Below are positions 1 through 11,000 of a stretch of 64,000 bases of DNA, piece after piece. Position numbers and translations under genes: made by a program. A model generated the notes under the pieces. That model was given only the letters and a program-made list of their open reading frames with translations, was not told the origin of the DNA and ran no database searches. Where the stretch lies: the NCBI RefSeq assembly GCF_022539505.1, contig NC_061513.1, positions 174,994,017-175,058,016 of the forward strand, read 5' to 3'. How positions within the stretch are numbered: the first letter of the stretch is position 1; each line of letters begins with the position of its first letter. The DNA comes from Lolium rigidum. Taxonomy: Eukaryota; Streptophyta; Magnoliopsida; Poales; Poaceae.

Positions 1-84
1 CTCAAGCTATTTTGGGAAATCTTGGAGTTCTTGGGTTTCAAGCCCTACCTAGTGTTCTTCTTGCTCTCTTGATCAAGGAGAACC

Positions 85-2115
85 ATGTCTTCGGGTAATG
101 TGATCTTCCTTTCTCCCTATTCTCTTGTCCTCATCACACATTGCAAATTCTTGACAAGATTTGGGAAATTTTAGGGTTAGGGTTAGGGTTTGTAAGTCCT
201 CATGCCTTTAGAGTGTCTCACAACACAATGCACTTACTCCACTCTATTGCTATAGTCTATATTCAAGTTTATGAGTTTTTGCATGATTTTGTGGTAGAAA
301 ATCTGGGCACAACTTCACAATTCGACAAATCCGGTCACCAGCCCGGTCAACCGGCCGCTCAACCGGCCGGCCCGGCGTGCGGCCCGGTCAACCGGTCGCC
401 AACCGGCTCGTCCGGTCTGCAGCCCGGTTGGACCGGCCTGTGCGCCGGATTGCCCGATTTTCGCACAATCTCATCAATACACTTGGATATGTGCTATGCT
501 TTTTGGCTTCCCTCTTATTGATGACATGTACACTTACCCCACTGCTATCCTCGCTTTATTTTCTCATTCACAGGTAGTTGGAGTGGTGAGGCACGTGGCA
601 ATGTTGCCAAGAGAGGAAGGGCTGCTGATCCTCCCCGTCGTTCTAGTAGTCGCGTACCCTCTCAAGCTCATCAGGGTACTGACATTGGCAGCTCGGCTGG
701 GGGTAGAAGCAAGTCAGTTGGTGGCAAGAAAAAGGATAAGCATGCCGCCCAAGAGGATGATGAAATAGTGCCAAATTTCAATGTTGTGAATGCAAACCGT
801 GTTGAGTGGCAGGAAATGAGGACGGTGAATCCGTATCGCTTTGAGCAACGGACTTACACCCGTGGGGACAAGTTCTTCTGGACCAAGACACAAGCAGCCC
901 TATGGGATGGGTTCTATGATTCTCACGAGTCTATGAAGAATGGTGAAGTTGTGATGCCCAAGGCCATCAATCCTGACGAGCTTGCCTTGCATGAAGCCAC
1001 AAAGTACCGCTTTGTGGTTGAAACCTTGAAGGGTATGGGATTGTATGACCTTGTGTGCCTAAAGCCTGATGATCAACAAGAGGATCCTACCTTCTGTCCC
1101 CTCCTAGTCCGTCAGTTCCACTGCACCGTCTTCTTCCATGATGATGCGGACCGCACCATCACCTGGATGACTGGCAAGGAGAAGTACTCATGCTCCTACT
1201 CTCAGTTCCGTGCAGCCATGGGTTGTGGTGGTGACAGTGCTCCAGGGTACAAGATTCATTCACGGTCCAAGCTTACTAAGGGTGACATCTCCTTCTGCTA
1301 TCCTGCGAACCCTACACCTGGACCTCCCACTATCTCTGGGATGTACTACTCATATCTTGTCCTTGCCAAGATGTTCCGTGAGAGCCTCATCAGCAAGTCT
1401 GGCGACACTAGTGAAGTCGGGAACTATCACCTAAATCGATGTACTATTGTCATCCGACGGGGTAAGGAAGATTGATGGCTGTGATCTTATTCACTTGTGA
1501 GCTGAAGCGTGCGATTATGGACCGCATGACTCCCAACTATGCTCGGTATGTTCGGCGGCTCATCAACTACATTGTTCCCGCTCCTCTCAACGTTCTTGGT
1601 GAAAGAGTCATCATGGACCCATTCGGGATACCCACTCGGGAGGCCACTCGTCCGGACGTTCCCTCCATGATGCCCTCCAGCGAGCGCCGTTCCAAGGAAC
1701 ACCATGATCATGATGCTAGCTCCGGCTACTCTCGGCGCTCCAAGCATGGTGCCGCTCGCTTCTTCTCCGGCATGTGGCAAATGTGCAAGAACACCAATGA
1801 TGTTGCACATCGAGCCTTCTTGTGAACCAGGAGACACGGAGGCGCCAGAATGAGTTCTTGGCCTCACGGAACCACCCTGTTCCTCCTTCTGGACCGGAGA
1901 TGGAGCCTGTGGTAGCACCTCAGTGGGAGATGCCTCTCCTCACCGATGAGATGATCCAGAACTTCGACTTCTCCGTGTACGCTCATGGTGCCCTTCCTCC
2001 TCGGACTGCTCGTGCTCCTACTCCACTTGATGATGACGATGATGAGGATGAAGATGATGCGGCTGCACGCGGTGATGGCGAGAGCTCCTACTCCTCCGGG
2101 CCTCAGTTCTATTGA
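85..2115 (+). pseudogene. Plant transposon-type ORF (spliced, two frameshifts)
   Basis: Exon 1 is only ATG-TCT-TCG-G (85-94). It is followed by a GT donor at 95 and an intron to the CAG at 571-573. Joining 94 to 574 gives a frame continuous with the long ORF to 1475. The N-terminal part is Gly/Arg/Ser-rich and basic. The middle holds a domain with many aromatic residues and a YYSYLVLAKMF segment, of the type annotated as 'putative plant transposon protein' (family recalled, not searched). The reading frame shifts near 1472 (TGATG overlap) and again near 1822. The last part ends in an Asp/Glu run (about 2025-2070) and stops at 2115. The two shifts argue that this copy is dead. The function in the retroelement is unknown; a gag-like or accessory role is a guess. 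Confidence 0.6.
325..460 (+). repeat. CCGGT-rich array inside the intron
   Basis: Short CCGG(T/C)-anchored units such as CCCGGTCAACCGG and GTCGCCAACCGG recur through this stretch, within the intron at 95-573. The same units make up a larger array in the 3' LTR of the same element (about 2800-3145). Many units are near-palindromic (CCGGTCAACCGG against CCGGTTGACCGG), so the RNA could fold strongly. Open frames seen across it are composition artefacts. Confidence 0.7.
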
Positions 2116-2799
2116 TGGGTGCGATAGCATCTCTCCTCTTTTCTTCACCTTTTTGGTGTTCCGATGCCAAAGGGGGAGAAGAGAGTAGAGTCTAGGACCA
2201 CGGGGTTCTTTGATTGCCACAAGCCATGGGAGTTGCTTTATTTGGATTTTATATGGCTTGTGCTTATTTGCTTTGAGTTTTCAAGAACCATTTGCTACTT
2301 CCAATAATTCGTGTATGGATGTGTATGGACGACTATTATGTGTGCTACTCTATGTTAGGATGATTATGTGTGCTATGCTTATATATCTTGATATGCACGT
2401 CTCCATACCATGCTTGTTTCCTAAAGATATTGGGGGAGCTTCTCATGTTCCACAAATGGTGCACTTTGCATTCAAACGCAAATTCTCCAAGTGCACACAT
2501 TATGGGGGAGCTGTCGTAATATCTTATATGGAATCAAGGTTTAGAGCTTATCATAATATCTATTTGTGACTCTAGCTCGGTTTGTCATCGTATACCAAAA
2601 AGGGGAGATTGTAAGGGTATTTTACCCTTATCCATTATTTTGGTAACAATGACACCGTGCTAAAGTATTTGGCCTAATATGTTTATAAGGATAATCTCGG
2701 GTATTAGGCAATGAGGCATAAATGGTGTATCAAAGGAACAAGAAGGCTAAAGGAGACCCCCACTTCAACAACAATCGAAAAGGGGTCTACGGCGAAATC

Positions 2800-3145
2800 C
2801 GGTCTGCTGCCCGGTCCAGCCGGGCCGGCAACCGGCCGATCCGGCGTGCTGGCCGGTCAACCGGTCGCCAACCGGGGCGAGTCCGGTGCGCGGCCCGGTC
2901 AACCGGTCGCCAACCGGGCTCCAAACGAAGAGTCAGCAGATCTGGTTGCCGACCGGTCAGCCGGCCTACAGACCGGCAAGTCCGGCGTGCGGCCCGGTCG
3001 ACCGGTCGCCAACCGGGCGCCAACCGGCCGCCAACCGGCCGCCAACCGGAGGAGCTCCAGGACGACGCAAAGGGAATCCGGTCGCTGGTCCGGTCCGACC
3101 GGCCTCACCACCGGGCTGTTCGGTCTGTGGTCCGGTCAACCGGGT
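2800..3145 (+). repeat. CCGGT-rich tandem array in the LTR
   Basis: At least three long units read approximately (C/G)CGTGC(G)GCCCGGTCAACC followed by GGTCGCCAACCGGG, near 2841, 2883 and 2983. They are interspersed with shorter GCCAACCGGCC units. The array is GC-rich with dense CpG and CHG sites, and it lies upstream of the LTR TATA box, in the probable U3 region. Confidence 0.7.
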
Positions 3146-3200
3146 TTGTCGAGGAAAAAGCTGAGGTGGCAATTGACCAACGGCCATATTTCGAAGAACA

Positions 3201-3209
3201 CTATAAATA
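3201..3209 (+). promoter_or_regulatory. LTR TATA box
   Basis: CTATAAATA is followed about 50 bp later by a CT repeat (3262-3280). This order of TATA box and pyrimidine-rich leader is typical of a plant LTR promoter. It would drive transcription of the retroelement from the matching 5' LTR, and in this 3' copy could read into flanking DNA. Confidence 0.6.
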
Positions 3210-3919
3210 GGCCTTCTCCTACCTCTGAACAGTTAGGCACTACACTACAAGCTGTTCTTGAGCTCTCTCTCTCTCTCTCTTACTCCATTACTAGAAACAC
3301 CAAAAGCCTCAGATCTCTCTCCTCCTCCACTCAAACTCAAATCCCTCCGGGGAATCGTTAGAGGAGGACCCGATCTACCGTTCTACCAAGCCAAATCTCA
3401 TTCCCCCTTGTATTCATCGAGAAGCTTGCTTCCTAGGGTTCCTTGGAAACCCTAGGTGGGCAAAGGAGTCCGGAAGCATCCGGGCTGTGGATTTGCTCCG
3501 GGCAAGATTGTGAAGGTTTGGAGGCTACCTCAAAGTCTACCACAAGTGAGTGAGCTATTCCTTCGTGGGATAGGCTCCGGAGAATAGGGTGAGCCTTCGT
3601 GGCGTGGGGAATCCTTCGTGGGACCTCCACCCCTCCAAACGTGACGTACCTTGTTGCAAAGCAAGGGAACACGGGAATACATCCTCGTCTCCGCGTGCTA
3701 TCGGTTATCTCTAACCGAACTCCTTACTTGTGATTTAACTGCTGTGAGAGCCTTCGTGCTCGAGTTAGTTGTATCCTCATATAGGTTGCTTCACCTAGTT
3801 TGCATTAGGCTCACCTTTATATTCCGCAAAGCCTAATATTGCAAAGAAAGAATTAAAACTTGTAGAAACCTATTCACCTCCCCCCCCCCCTCTAGGTTTA
3901 CCATCTCTATACTTTCACA

Positions 3920-4010
3920 GGCGAAGCAGGCGGAGGAGGCGGAGGAGGGGGAAGACCCCCTCTTCTTGCGTTTACGGGGCAGAAAAGTAGGGGGGCCGCT
4001 AGATATGCTC
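3920..4010. mobile_element. PIF/Harbinger-like terminal fragment
   Basis: The stretch ends ...GATATGCTC followed by TAA. Reversed, that is a GAGCATATC terminus, like the GAGCAT termini of the complete elements at 7145, 13383 and 14799. The preceding CCCCGTAAAACG-like subterminal sequence also matches the 14799 element in style. The rest of the element is missing because the LTR retrotransposon to the left interrupts it. Confidence 0.4.
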
Positions 4011-4435
4011 TAACACGATGTCACGGAGCAAAGCGGTCGCGTACCTCGCCATAGCTACCTCCAGACGGTCGAGCCGTCCCAGCGCCGGCCACCGCTCAGT
4101 CAAGATCTCCGTCGAGGCCGCCATCCACGCTTGCCACCGGCTATTGTTGCCGCCTCCTAGAGCAGCCAGGCCGCCGCCGCAGGTCAACACGTCGTGCCCA
4201 CAACAATCGTGCCGCCGCTCCCCTGTCTACGCGACGCCCTGACCCACCGATTTGGCTAGCTCCAAGCTCACCCCGCGAGGGAGAGGAAGGGCCCCGCCGC
4301 TGCCCGCATTCGGCGACGACGAGGATAGAGTAGGGACGCGGAGGGGCGGTGGCTAGTGTTTCTCTCTTGCTGCCCGCGTGAGCGACACGGGAGGAAGGAC
4401 CGTTACAAAGAAGATTGGACATTGTAAATATTATT
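4011..4435. other. GC-rich low-copy stretch, possible decayed exon
   Basis: This is CpG-rich sequence with short open frames on both strands, for example 3999-4190 on the minus strand. There is no recognisable domain and no clear start or splice pattern. It may be the edge of an old gene or of an unrecognised transposon. The following 4436-4990 is AT-rich with nothing recognisable apart from a possible decayed Stowaway end near 4500-4520. Confidence 0.25.
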
Positions 4436-4990
4436 GAGATTTTTTAAAAAAATCGGTCAAACTTAGCAAACTTTGATTTAGGATAAAACTAGAACTTCAA
4501 TTATTTTAGAACAAAGGGAATAGGGGAATACAACTCTTTTTTTAAGGAGGTGAATACACGGGGAGTGCTTTTGGCCCCCAAGCCTCTCGCCAGTTTAAAA
4601 TATTTAATAAGTATTTTTACAAGTTATTAAAAATCTGAAAATAATTCTAGAGATTGCCAGTGATCTATCTCACAATAATGAAAAATCTCAACAAGAAATT
4701 CGTTTTTATTTTGTGCTAGAAAAAAATGAAAAAGGTTTGAAGATTTAAAAATGTACTACTCATATATATACTTATGTACACTTGTGTAGCTCAGAATATA
4801 AAGCATTGGAAATTATTATTTTTCTTGGATGCATTAGTGACTATATGCAGATTTGTTTTTACATTTTTTTGAAACTCAAATTTTTATTTTTTTATTTTTT
4901 AAAGAAAAACGATATCACCTGGTGCCATGTGCACCAAATCTCCACTCGTTTTTTTTTTTTTGAGGGAGACCAAATCTTCACTCGTGAATA

Positions 4991-5226
4991 CTACCTCCGT
5001 TTCAAGGAATAAGGCACCCTCGTTTTACGTGTTTTTTGTTTGACCAAGAATTACTTCAAATAGATAAACATTGTTTGTATGAAATTAGTATTATTGAAAA
5101 GTTCTTTTCAATAGAAATCTAACGATACTAATTACATATAATATAATCAAGATTTTGTTGCTCAATTTTTATGGTCAAAGTTCGTCTTGAAATACGCGTA
5201 CGACTTATTCCTTGAAACGAAGGTAG
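4991..5226. mobile_element. Stowaway MITE (Tc1/mariner type), 236 bp
   Basis: The terminal inverted repeats are about 25 bp: CTACCTCCGTTTCAAGGAAT... on the left, and CTACCTTCGTTTCAAGGAAT... when the right end is reversed, with about two mismatches. TA flanks both ends (4989-4990 and 5227-5228), the canonical Stowaway target duplication. The interior is AT-rich and non-coding. Movement would need a mariner transposase from elsewhere. Confidence 0.9.
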
Positions 5227-5369
5227 TACAACTCTTTTGTTCTCCCGTATCTTTGAGGTCAGGTTCGGCCGAGTCCTGTTAATATCCAGCCCGGTTTCAG
5301 GCTTGAATCCGATTCGGCCCATCCAGTCTTTTGCTGATTCCGGCAAGGATCGATCGACTCGCCTACTTG

Positions 5370-5379
5370 CATAAATATG
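5370..5379 (+). promoter_or_regulatory. Possible TATA box
   Basis: CATAAATATG lies 80 bp before the ATG at 5450, and the intervening leader has no upstream ATG in a strong context. It is consistent with a core promoter for the small ORF, but it is a single AT-rich hit and weak evidence alone. Confidence 0.3.
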
Positions 5380-5449
5380 CGTCTTCCTGATTTGTCATCA
5401 ATCTCGTAGGACGCTTTTTGCCAACTCAACGACATTGGATTACGCTAGC

Positions 5450-5755
5450 ATGGACGTGCTTTACTGGCGGAAGAAGAAGACGAAGACAGTTTTCCGGGTG
5501 CTGCCCAAGGTCGAGGTTGATGCCATACTTGCCTACCAAGTGACACCCCCTAACCGGAGTTTGGCTGAACGGGATCCTGCAAGATTCGCCTCGTTGGAAA
5601 TAACTAAGAAATTATTTCTGCTCAAACAGGCGAAGATGAGGCGGGAGTACGAGGGGAAAGGCTACTGCATGTCTGAAGTAGAGGTCACAGACGACGAGGA
5701 AGATGCAGCAGACGCACGAGTAGAACGAAGTTGCAGCAGTTGTATAAGGTTGTAA
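5450..5755 (+). CDS. Small uncharacterised protein (101 aa)
   Basis: The ORF runs from ATG (5450) to TAA (5753-5755) with balanced codon use, unlike the low-complexity shadow frames nearby. The protein begins with MDVLYWRKKKTK, has a basic middle (KLFLLKQAKMRREYEGKGY), then an acidic patch (EVEVTDDEEDAADA), and ends SCSSCIRL with two Cys. There is no signal peptide and no membrane segment. I do not recognise the family. A frame open upstream to 5435 lacks an ATG, so 5450 is the chosen start. A TATA-like motif lies 80 bp upstream. It could be a genuine small gene or the surviving exon of a larger one; the downstream 5756-6100 continues in other frames. Confidence 0.4.
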   Translation: MDVLYWRKKKTKTVFRVLPKVEVDAILAYQVTPPNRSLAERDPARFASLEITKKLFLLKQAKMRREYEGKGYCMSEVEVTDDEEDAADARVERSCSSCIRL

Positions 5756-5999
5756 AGGAAAACAAAATGCAGCTCTACAAGGTCTACGACGAAGAGTCAT
5801 GCAGCACGCATGCGGCCAGCATTAAGAAACTAATCCAGAAGAATTACGTAGGAGTAGTTATCTTTGGTTGGTGTGTTTTTGTTTTTGTTCCATTACTCAC
5901 TCTGGCTTTAAAGAACCGCTGCTTGTTGTAGCCTATTCTGAAGATAGTTTTTCTGGCATACTAGTGACGCAAGTCAAGCAATGCTTCATGAAAAGTACA

Positions 6000-6083
6000 G
6001 AATACACTTGCAGTTTCGATGAATCTTCAAACAAGATGTATGAATACACTTGCAGTTTCGATGAATCTTCAAACAAGAAGTAT
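6000..6083 (+). repeat. 42-bp tandem duplication
   Basis: Two head-to-tail copies (6000-6041 and 6042-6083) begin GAATACACTTGCAGTTTCGA and differ at one base near the end. The unit is a multiple of three, so it would add 14 residues (EYTCSFDESSNK(M/K)Y) in an open frame running 5868-6098. No gene can be assigned to that frame. Confidence 0.85.
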
Positions 6084-6770
6084 GAATCTCTTTACTAAAT
6101 GCCTATTCTGCAATTCACAGCACGATAATCTATTTTTCAGATGCAAGAAAGTTCAAACTCAGTGGCCATGTATTTGCCTTGAAAATCTAAGAATCTCTCT
6201 TGTGAAAAAACAATCGGACTACTTTTACTGGAAGCAAAAAATTAACACCAACAGTACAGTTAAGAGATGGGGAACAAAGTTGTGATGAGCTTTTGGGCTT
6301 GATTGGTTGCTCGCACTGGTTTTTCGCGTTTCGTCCCATTGCATGCAATTTGGTCCGATAGGTGTATGAGTAGAAACGTGATTTGGGCTAGATTTGACAC
6401 TACATTTAGATGCTAGCAATTTTATTTGGGCTCGGCTTGAGAAACGATAGGCAATTCGATTGGTTGATTGTTTCAGGTTTGGAAGAAACTTACCACCCTG
6501 TTTGATTCCGCCGAGTTAAGCTAATGAAATATCAGTGTTTCATGTCAAGAAAGGTAGATGAAATGAGAGCAGCAATGTTTGAAATCCTATAGACAATTGA
6601 ATATAATAAACAAAAATTGTAGGTACCAGTGTAACCAATTCGAATCCAGAGGTACAAAGATGCCACCATGGGAAGACATGTTGGAGCTACTGCAATTCTG
6701 ATTTGATCTATCTCTAAAACACTTCCTTTTGCTCTCAAAAAAAAAAAGGAACATATGTTTCAAAAATAAC

Positions 6771-7028
6771 ATGCGAATCTTTGATGCATCCGATCATCTC
6801 AGCAACCCACTTAGAAACCACATCGAGAGCTCATCCGCCAACTCTTTTACAGCATCATTTAAAGCAGTCTTCATGGCTTCTTTTGCGGACATGATGGATT
6901 TTCTCGATGACACTGGTTTGTGGTGCCATATGATGGTGCAAGTGATGCCGAAGAACGTATCCCCTGAAACGCACAAACTCATGCACCAGCTGCACTGGTG
7001 TATTGTGGATCTTTGGATGAAAAAATAA
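6771..7028 (+). CDS. Unrecognised ORF (85 aa)
   Basis: The ORF starts at ATG 6771 and ends at TAA 7028. The product is rich in Met, His, Trp and Phe (for example GLWCHMMVQVMPKN and HQLHWCIVDLW), and no family is recognised. The opposite strand is also open across most of this interval (6794-7123), so which strand, if either, codes is unclear. The flanks 6100-6770 are AT-rich and show no other gene. Confidence 0.15.
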   Translation: MRIFDASDHLSNPLRNHIESSSANSFTASFKAVFMASFADMMDFLDDTGLWCHMMVQVMPKNVSPETHKLMHQLHWCIVDLWMKK

Positions 7029-7144
7029 GGGACAAGATGCAGAATTTGAAGATGGGCTGATGCCTGACGACACATTTGCACAATGGACCCTATTGTATTG
7101 CTAAATCTGACATTGTTATCCAAAAACCCTGTCTCTCTCCCTTA

Positions 7145-8030
7145 GAGCATCACTAGTAGTACCCCTAAATTCTCAAATTTTTAAAGCATTTTAAGGCATT
7201 TTTATCACTTTTGAGGGGTGAAAAAGAGGGGCAAAGACTAGAACCCTCAAACCCTCAAACTTTTAAGGATTCGAGAGTTCTAGTCTTTGCCGCAACCCTC
7301 AAACCCTCAAACCCGCGTCTTGGAAAAGCCCCATGAACGACGTCGTCGTTATGGGCATTACATCGAGCACCTCGTGCACGACGGGTGGAGGGTCGACGAT
7401 TGTGGGCGCCGGTGCGGCCTTCTTCCGCGAGGTGGTCTTCTTGACGATGGGCTTGGCGCCCGCAGGCTTCTTCGGCCCAAGCGACGCCGTCTTCCGACGG
7501 CCCTTGGTGGTGGGCGGCGGGGCATCGGGCGGGGCGGCCGGGGCGACAGGTGGGGCGACGAGCGGGGCGACGGGCGAGGCCAGGGCGTGGCGGGCTACGG
7601 CTGGACGGCGTGCTGCCCAGCACGCCGCTGTTTCACGCCGACGTGGGCTGCGGCGACCACTGCGACCACCTCCGCACCGCTCGAGAGGGGCGGGTGCTCC
7701 ACCGCGGTCGCGGGGGCGGGGCCGCGAGGGAGGCGGCGGGGGCGGTGACGGAGGAGGCGGGCGGGAGGGCGGAGGTCGGGGGCGGCTCCATGGCGCGTGG
7801 CGGCAGCGTGCTTGGAAGCGGCGGCGAGGGAGGAGTAGGGGTTGAAGGGATTGGGCCTCTCCAACCCTCAAATGTACAGGTTGGGAGGGGGAGTAGGGGT
7901 TGGGTCCTTAAATTTTTTTGAGGGTTCGAGGGTTAAAAGGTTCTAGTCTACGTGTTTTTTCGGTCGCAAACTGTAAAAAAGCGGTTATTTTCGAGGGTTT
8001 GAGAGTTTAGGGGTACTACTAGTGATGCTC
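7145..8030. mobile_element. PIF/Harbinger-type element, 886 bp, non-autonomous
   Basis: The ends form 30-bp terminal inverted repeats with one mismatch: GAGCATCACTAGTAGTACCC... at the left, and the same 20 bases at the right when reversed. The left flank is TTA, the usual Harbinger target; the right flank is TTC, one change away. Long GC-rich coding-like sequence lies inside on the minus strand. No transposase is present, so mobility would depend on a related autonomous element. Confidence 0.85.
7299..7871 (-). pseudogene. Harbinger accessory ORF1-like fragment (Pro/Lys-rich)
   Basis: The minus-strand frame is 190 codons. The N-terminal half is Pro/Arg low complexity. The C-terminal half reads like the linker region found before the Myb/NAM-associated domain of grass Harbinger ORF1 proteins: GPKKPAGAKPIVKKTTSRKK, then APAPTIVDPPPVVHEVLDVMP. 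The DNA-binding and C-terminal domains are absent and the ORF stops near the element end. Assignment rests on memory of these proteins. The very GC-rich N-terminal half is open in all three minus frames, so the true start cannot be fixed. Confidence 0.4.
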
Positions 8031-11000
8031 TTCCTCGTACTCCTCTTCTCAAATTGGAAGATGGGCCGACGCCTCCTCTCCTCAGATTGGAAGATGAACT
8101 AGCGCCCCACGGCTCATTCTTCCCGCAGGTCGTTTCTCAAGGTTGGGGACATCTGATTGGAGAGAAACTAATAATGGTATTGAGATTGGGATGTTACTGG
8201 ATCTCGAATTTACAATCTTTCTTCCTCTAAATTCTCTTTCCTCGGTTGAGAGGAGAACAACAGCACGCTACGCGGGCGGTCGGACGCACAACAGCACGGC
8301 GAGGTGGTCATGACGTACAGCTGGTCTCGCCGTCAGGATGGAGACAGCCACCATTGACGCACAGAGCCTGTGATGCGAGCCCTCCGCACAACGATGCCAC
8401 GCCGTTGTTGTAGCCGGATTTGGTTCGACAATGGATAACGTTGTGCGGTGCAATTCAACGTTGCCAGAAAGATCACTATGTAAAATATACCAACAGTTCA
8501 CCATGGGTTAGACTAGAAGGACCTAGCGCGCTTTGCTGCGCCCGAATTTTGAATCTAACATTTTTTCTGTTCATTTTTGTTCTTCCATGACTTGACATGT
8601 GCCTGTTGTTTGGTGGCCATGTGGGGACTTCGTAGAAACTAAATGGTGCAAGGGCCGCGCGTGTTTGGTGCATCACCCCTACAAGATACAGTGTGCCTCT
8701 AACCCTTTCTTCTGCGTCCCTTTTGTAGGACTCAACACCTAACTATACATTACAAACAAGTGAGCAACATGAGCAGTCCTCACTACAATGAAGTAGAGCG
8801 GTAGAGTATGTGTTAGGTCATATATTGTGCATCATTAAGTACTTTTCTAAAACTACATGTTACCACAACGGTGATCAGTTGATGTGCAACATAGCAACTA
8901 TGCATGATCAGGAAAAGTCAAGGAATCAAATGCGACCAAGCTCTTCCCCCAAACAACTTCCCAAAATCAAATATATAAAACACATATCATGTTCAAAGTG
9001 ACAATTTGGTTGCATTTTTAATGGAACCAGGGGTGCACCCTTTTTTCTAAATAAAATAATGTTCAAAGTTCATCTACAAAGCACCAGAAATTTTTATATG
9101 TAACATATTTCCAAGGAGTCGTATCTAAGAGTTATAAATTTAAGCACTGGGAGTTTTACATACTCACATAGTGGTTTATTAGGCCAACACCTAGTTTATG
9201 AAAAAAAATTGACCATAAACTTGGTCAATAAAATATGAATTAAACTTAAATTGGTATGAAGGGAGTAATAAAACTGAAGCACCGTGAAAACTAATCTTCA
9301 ATGAGTTCAGCCCAATGATTATTTATGAATATACACATAGCCTGTCCATCAAGTAAGTATGCTTATACTTGAGCAATGATTTAAAACCACAATCAACAGT
9401 ACTCTGCGGACTGAAAAACTGTTACAACTTCACCTTGCACTTGAAGTATGCATAGAAGTGGAAAAAAAGGTCTAGTACTCTAGTCTCAAATGAAAATATC
9501 CGAACTATATGTCTCATCTCTTATTACTAATGCAGTCCTTTGACTTCCTATCAAAGTAATTCACAGGAAAAACAAGGATAAAAATCTGATGTTAATGCTT
9601 TTGTTATCCTCAAACATGTGCTTGAAAACTCAATGGAACTATTAAAAAAGCACGTGGATGTAGATTGTTAAATTGTTAGATTTATCCTTTCTCGCTGCAA
9701 CTACCAAACTACAGGTGTATCGAGAAAATGGACAAAAAATAACTCAATTAGAATCCCCTAAACCCAACTACATAGTCAATGATCACCTGGAACAATTAGA
9801 CATACAATAGAGAAAGAGCCGCAATGTAGTGCGGCAGATATTTTCAAAAGAAAGCAACCATGAGGCACCATTGATACCCTGAAGCACACCTGCATGATCA
9901 CCATGCAGCAGCATCCATACCCTGCCTTACACGACCATTAGTGGTGCACTAAATATGCGTTTAGCGGGTTATAGTGTAATCTTGTCATTGCCGATTTTTC
10001 TAAGCACAGCTCAAAACATTGAATGAAGGGAGCAAAATATCCCAAGAGCTAGAACAACACATACCTTCACAATCTTGTTCTAAACATAGTCAAAATTTCA
10101 TACAGACTAACATCCTCAGCATCTTAGTCCTTCACAATCTTGTTGTGAACATAGTCAAAATTCACAGAGTAACATCAGCATGCCAGCCACTTGATAGAGA
10201 AATCCCCATTATTTGAAAAAAGGAAAAAAAATCTACATAATTGAAATATCTAGGATTCAAAATATGTTCTTCCATCTAGAAGCTCCTTCTCAACACCTTT
10301 AGACTAAAATAAAACTCTGAAGAGAAAAAATACAATTATACAGAATGTGCTATCAAATTTGGCACACTGATCAATAATGCATATAAGGAGGTTTCGTTAT
10401 GACATAAGGAGGATAATGTAAGCAATGTAGCAATCCTTCAAGCCAAGTAGCAGGAAAACATCAGGAGAATAATGTAATGAATATATGTGTTAGCCATTCA
10501 TGTGCACTTGTAAAATAAGAGTTCAACATGAACTCATCCTTCCAAATATAAAAAAATCTGCTGACATTCTTATGGACCATTTATTTGTCAGCACATGTGG
10601 GAAGCTTGCAATGGATTATCGATTGTAATATTACAGGTCTGAGATTTAATGCACAAATATGATCCTAGAAAGTGCTATGCCTTCTATATATATTGAATGA
10701 GAGATTTAGCAAAGCTAACCTGATCGATCAATGTGCTGTTTGGACAGTAGATTGTTGAGTTCCTCCATACAGCTACACATGTAAGTTATCCCTGGTAAAT
10801 TCCGTTTTCTTTAACCCTGAAAGAATAATAAAACACTGACTCATACTAATACTTTGCCACAAAACATATCTGATTGGAGGGAGGGAATGTACATCGCTTC
10901 TCATACATGGGTTAAGCCAGACTACTTTCAAAGCCTAGGTAAGGCCAGGGTCCACGGTCTGGTATATGTTGGCCGCTACTGCCGCAGATGCCCATGATCT

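Larger units (their letters stand above)
1..3919 (+). mobile_element. LTR retrotransposon, 3' part (internal region and 3' LTR)
   Basis: The internal region (1-2609) carries a spliced plant-transposon-type ORF and ends in a purine-rich tract (AAAAAGGGGAGAT, about 2597-2609) directly before an LTR that starts TGTAAGGGTA and ends CTTTCA(CA). The 5' LTR lies left of the window. No reverse transcriptase or integrase is seen, so the element looks non-autonomous or internally deleted. Its 3' edge abuts the end of a PIF/Harbinger-like element, which suggests it inserted there. The superfamily is uncertain. Confidence 0.75.
2610..3919 (+). repeat. 3' LTR (TG...CA, about 1.3 kb)
   Basis: The LTR starts TGTAAGGGTA immediately after the polypurine tract. 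It ends at CTTTCA (3917) or CTTTCACA (3919). It contains the CCGGT array, a TATA box, a CT-repeat leader, and a C-run (about 3882-3892) near its end. The 3' boundary has about 2 bp of uncertainty because the partner LTR is outside the window. Confidence 0.7.

Noticed and set aside
172..193. Telomere-like GGGTTAGGGTTAGGG run
   Set aside because: Only about three units of TTAGGG; plant telomeres are TTTAGGG and arrays are long. It lies in a retroelement intron and is most likely chance.
2722..3210. Several overlapping 70-216-codon ORFs on both strands
   Set aside because: They are artefacts of the CCGGT-rich LTR array, which lacks stops in most frames.
7287..7921. Plus-strand Gly/Arg-rich ORFs (up to 170 aa)
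   Set aside because: Shadows of the GC-rich minus-strand ORF1-like region inside the Harbinger derivative; low complexity, no domain.
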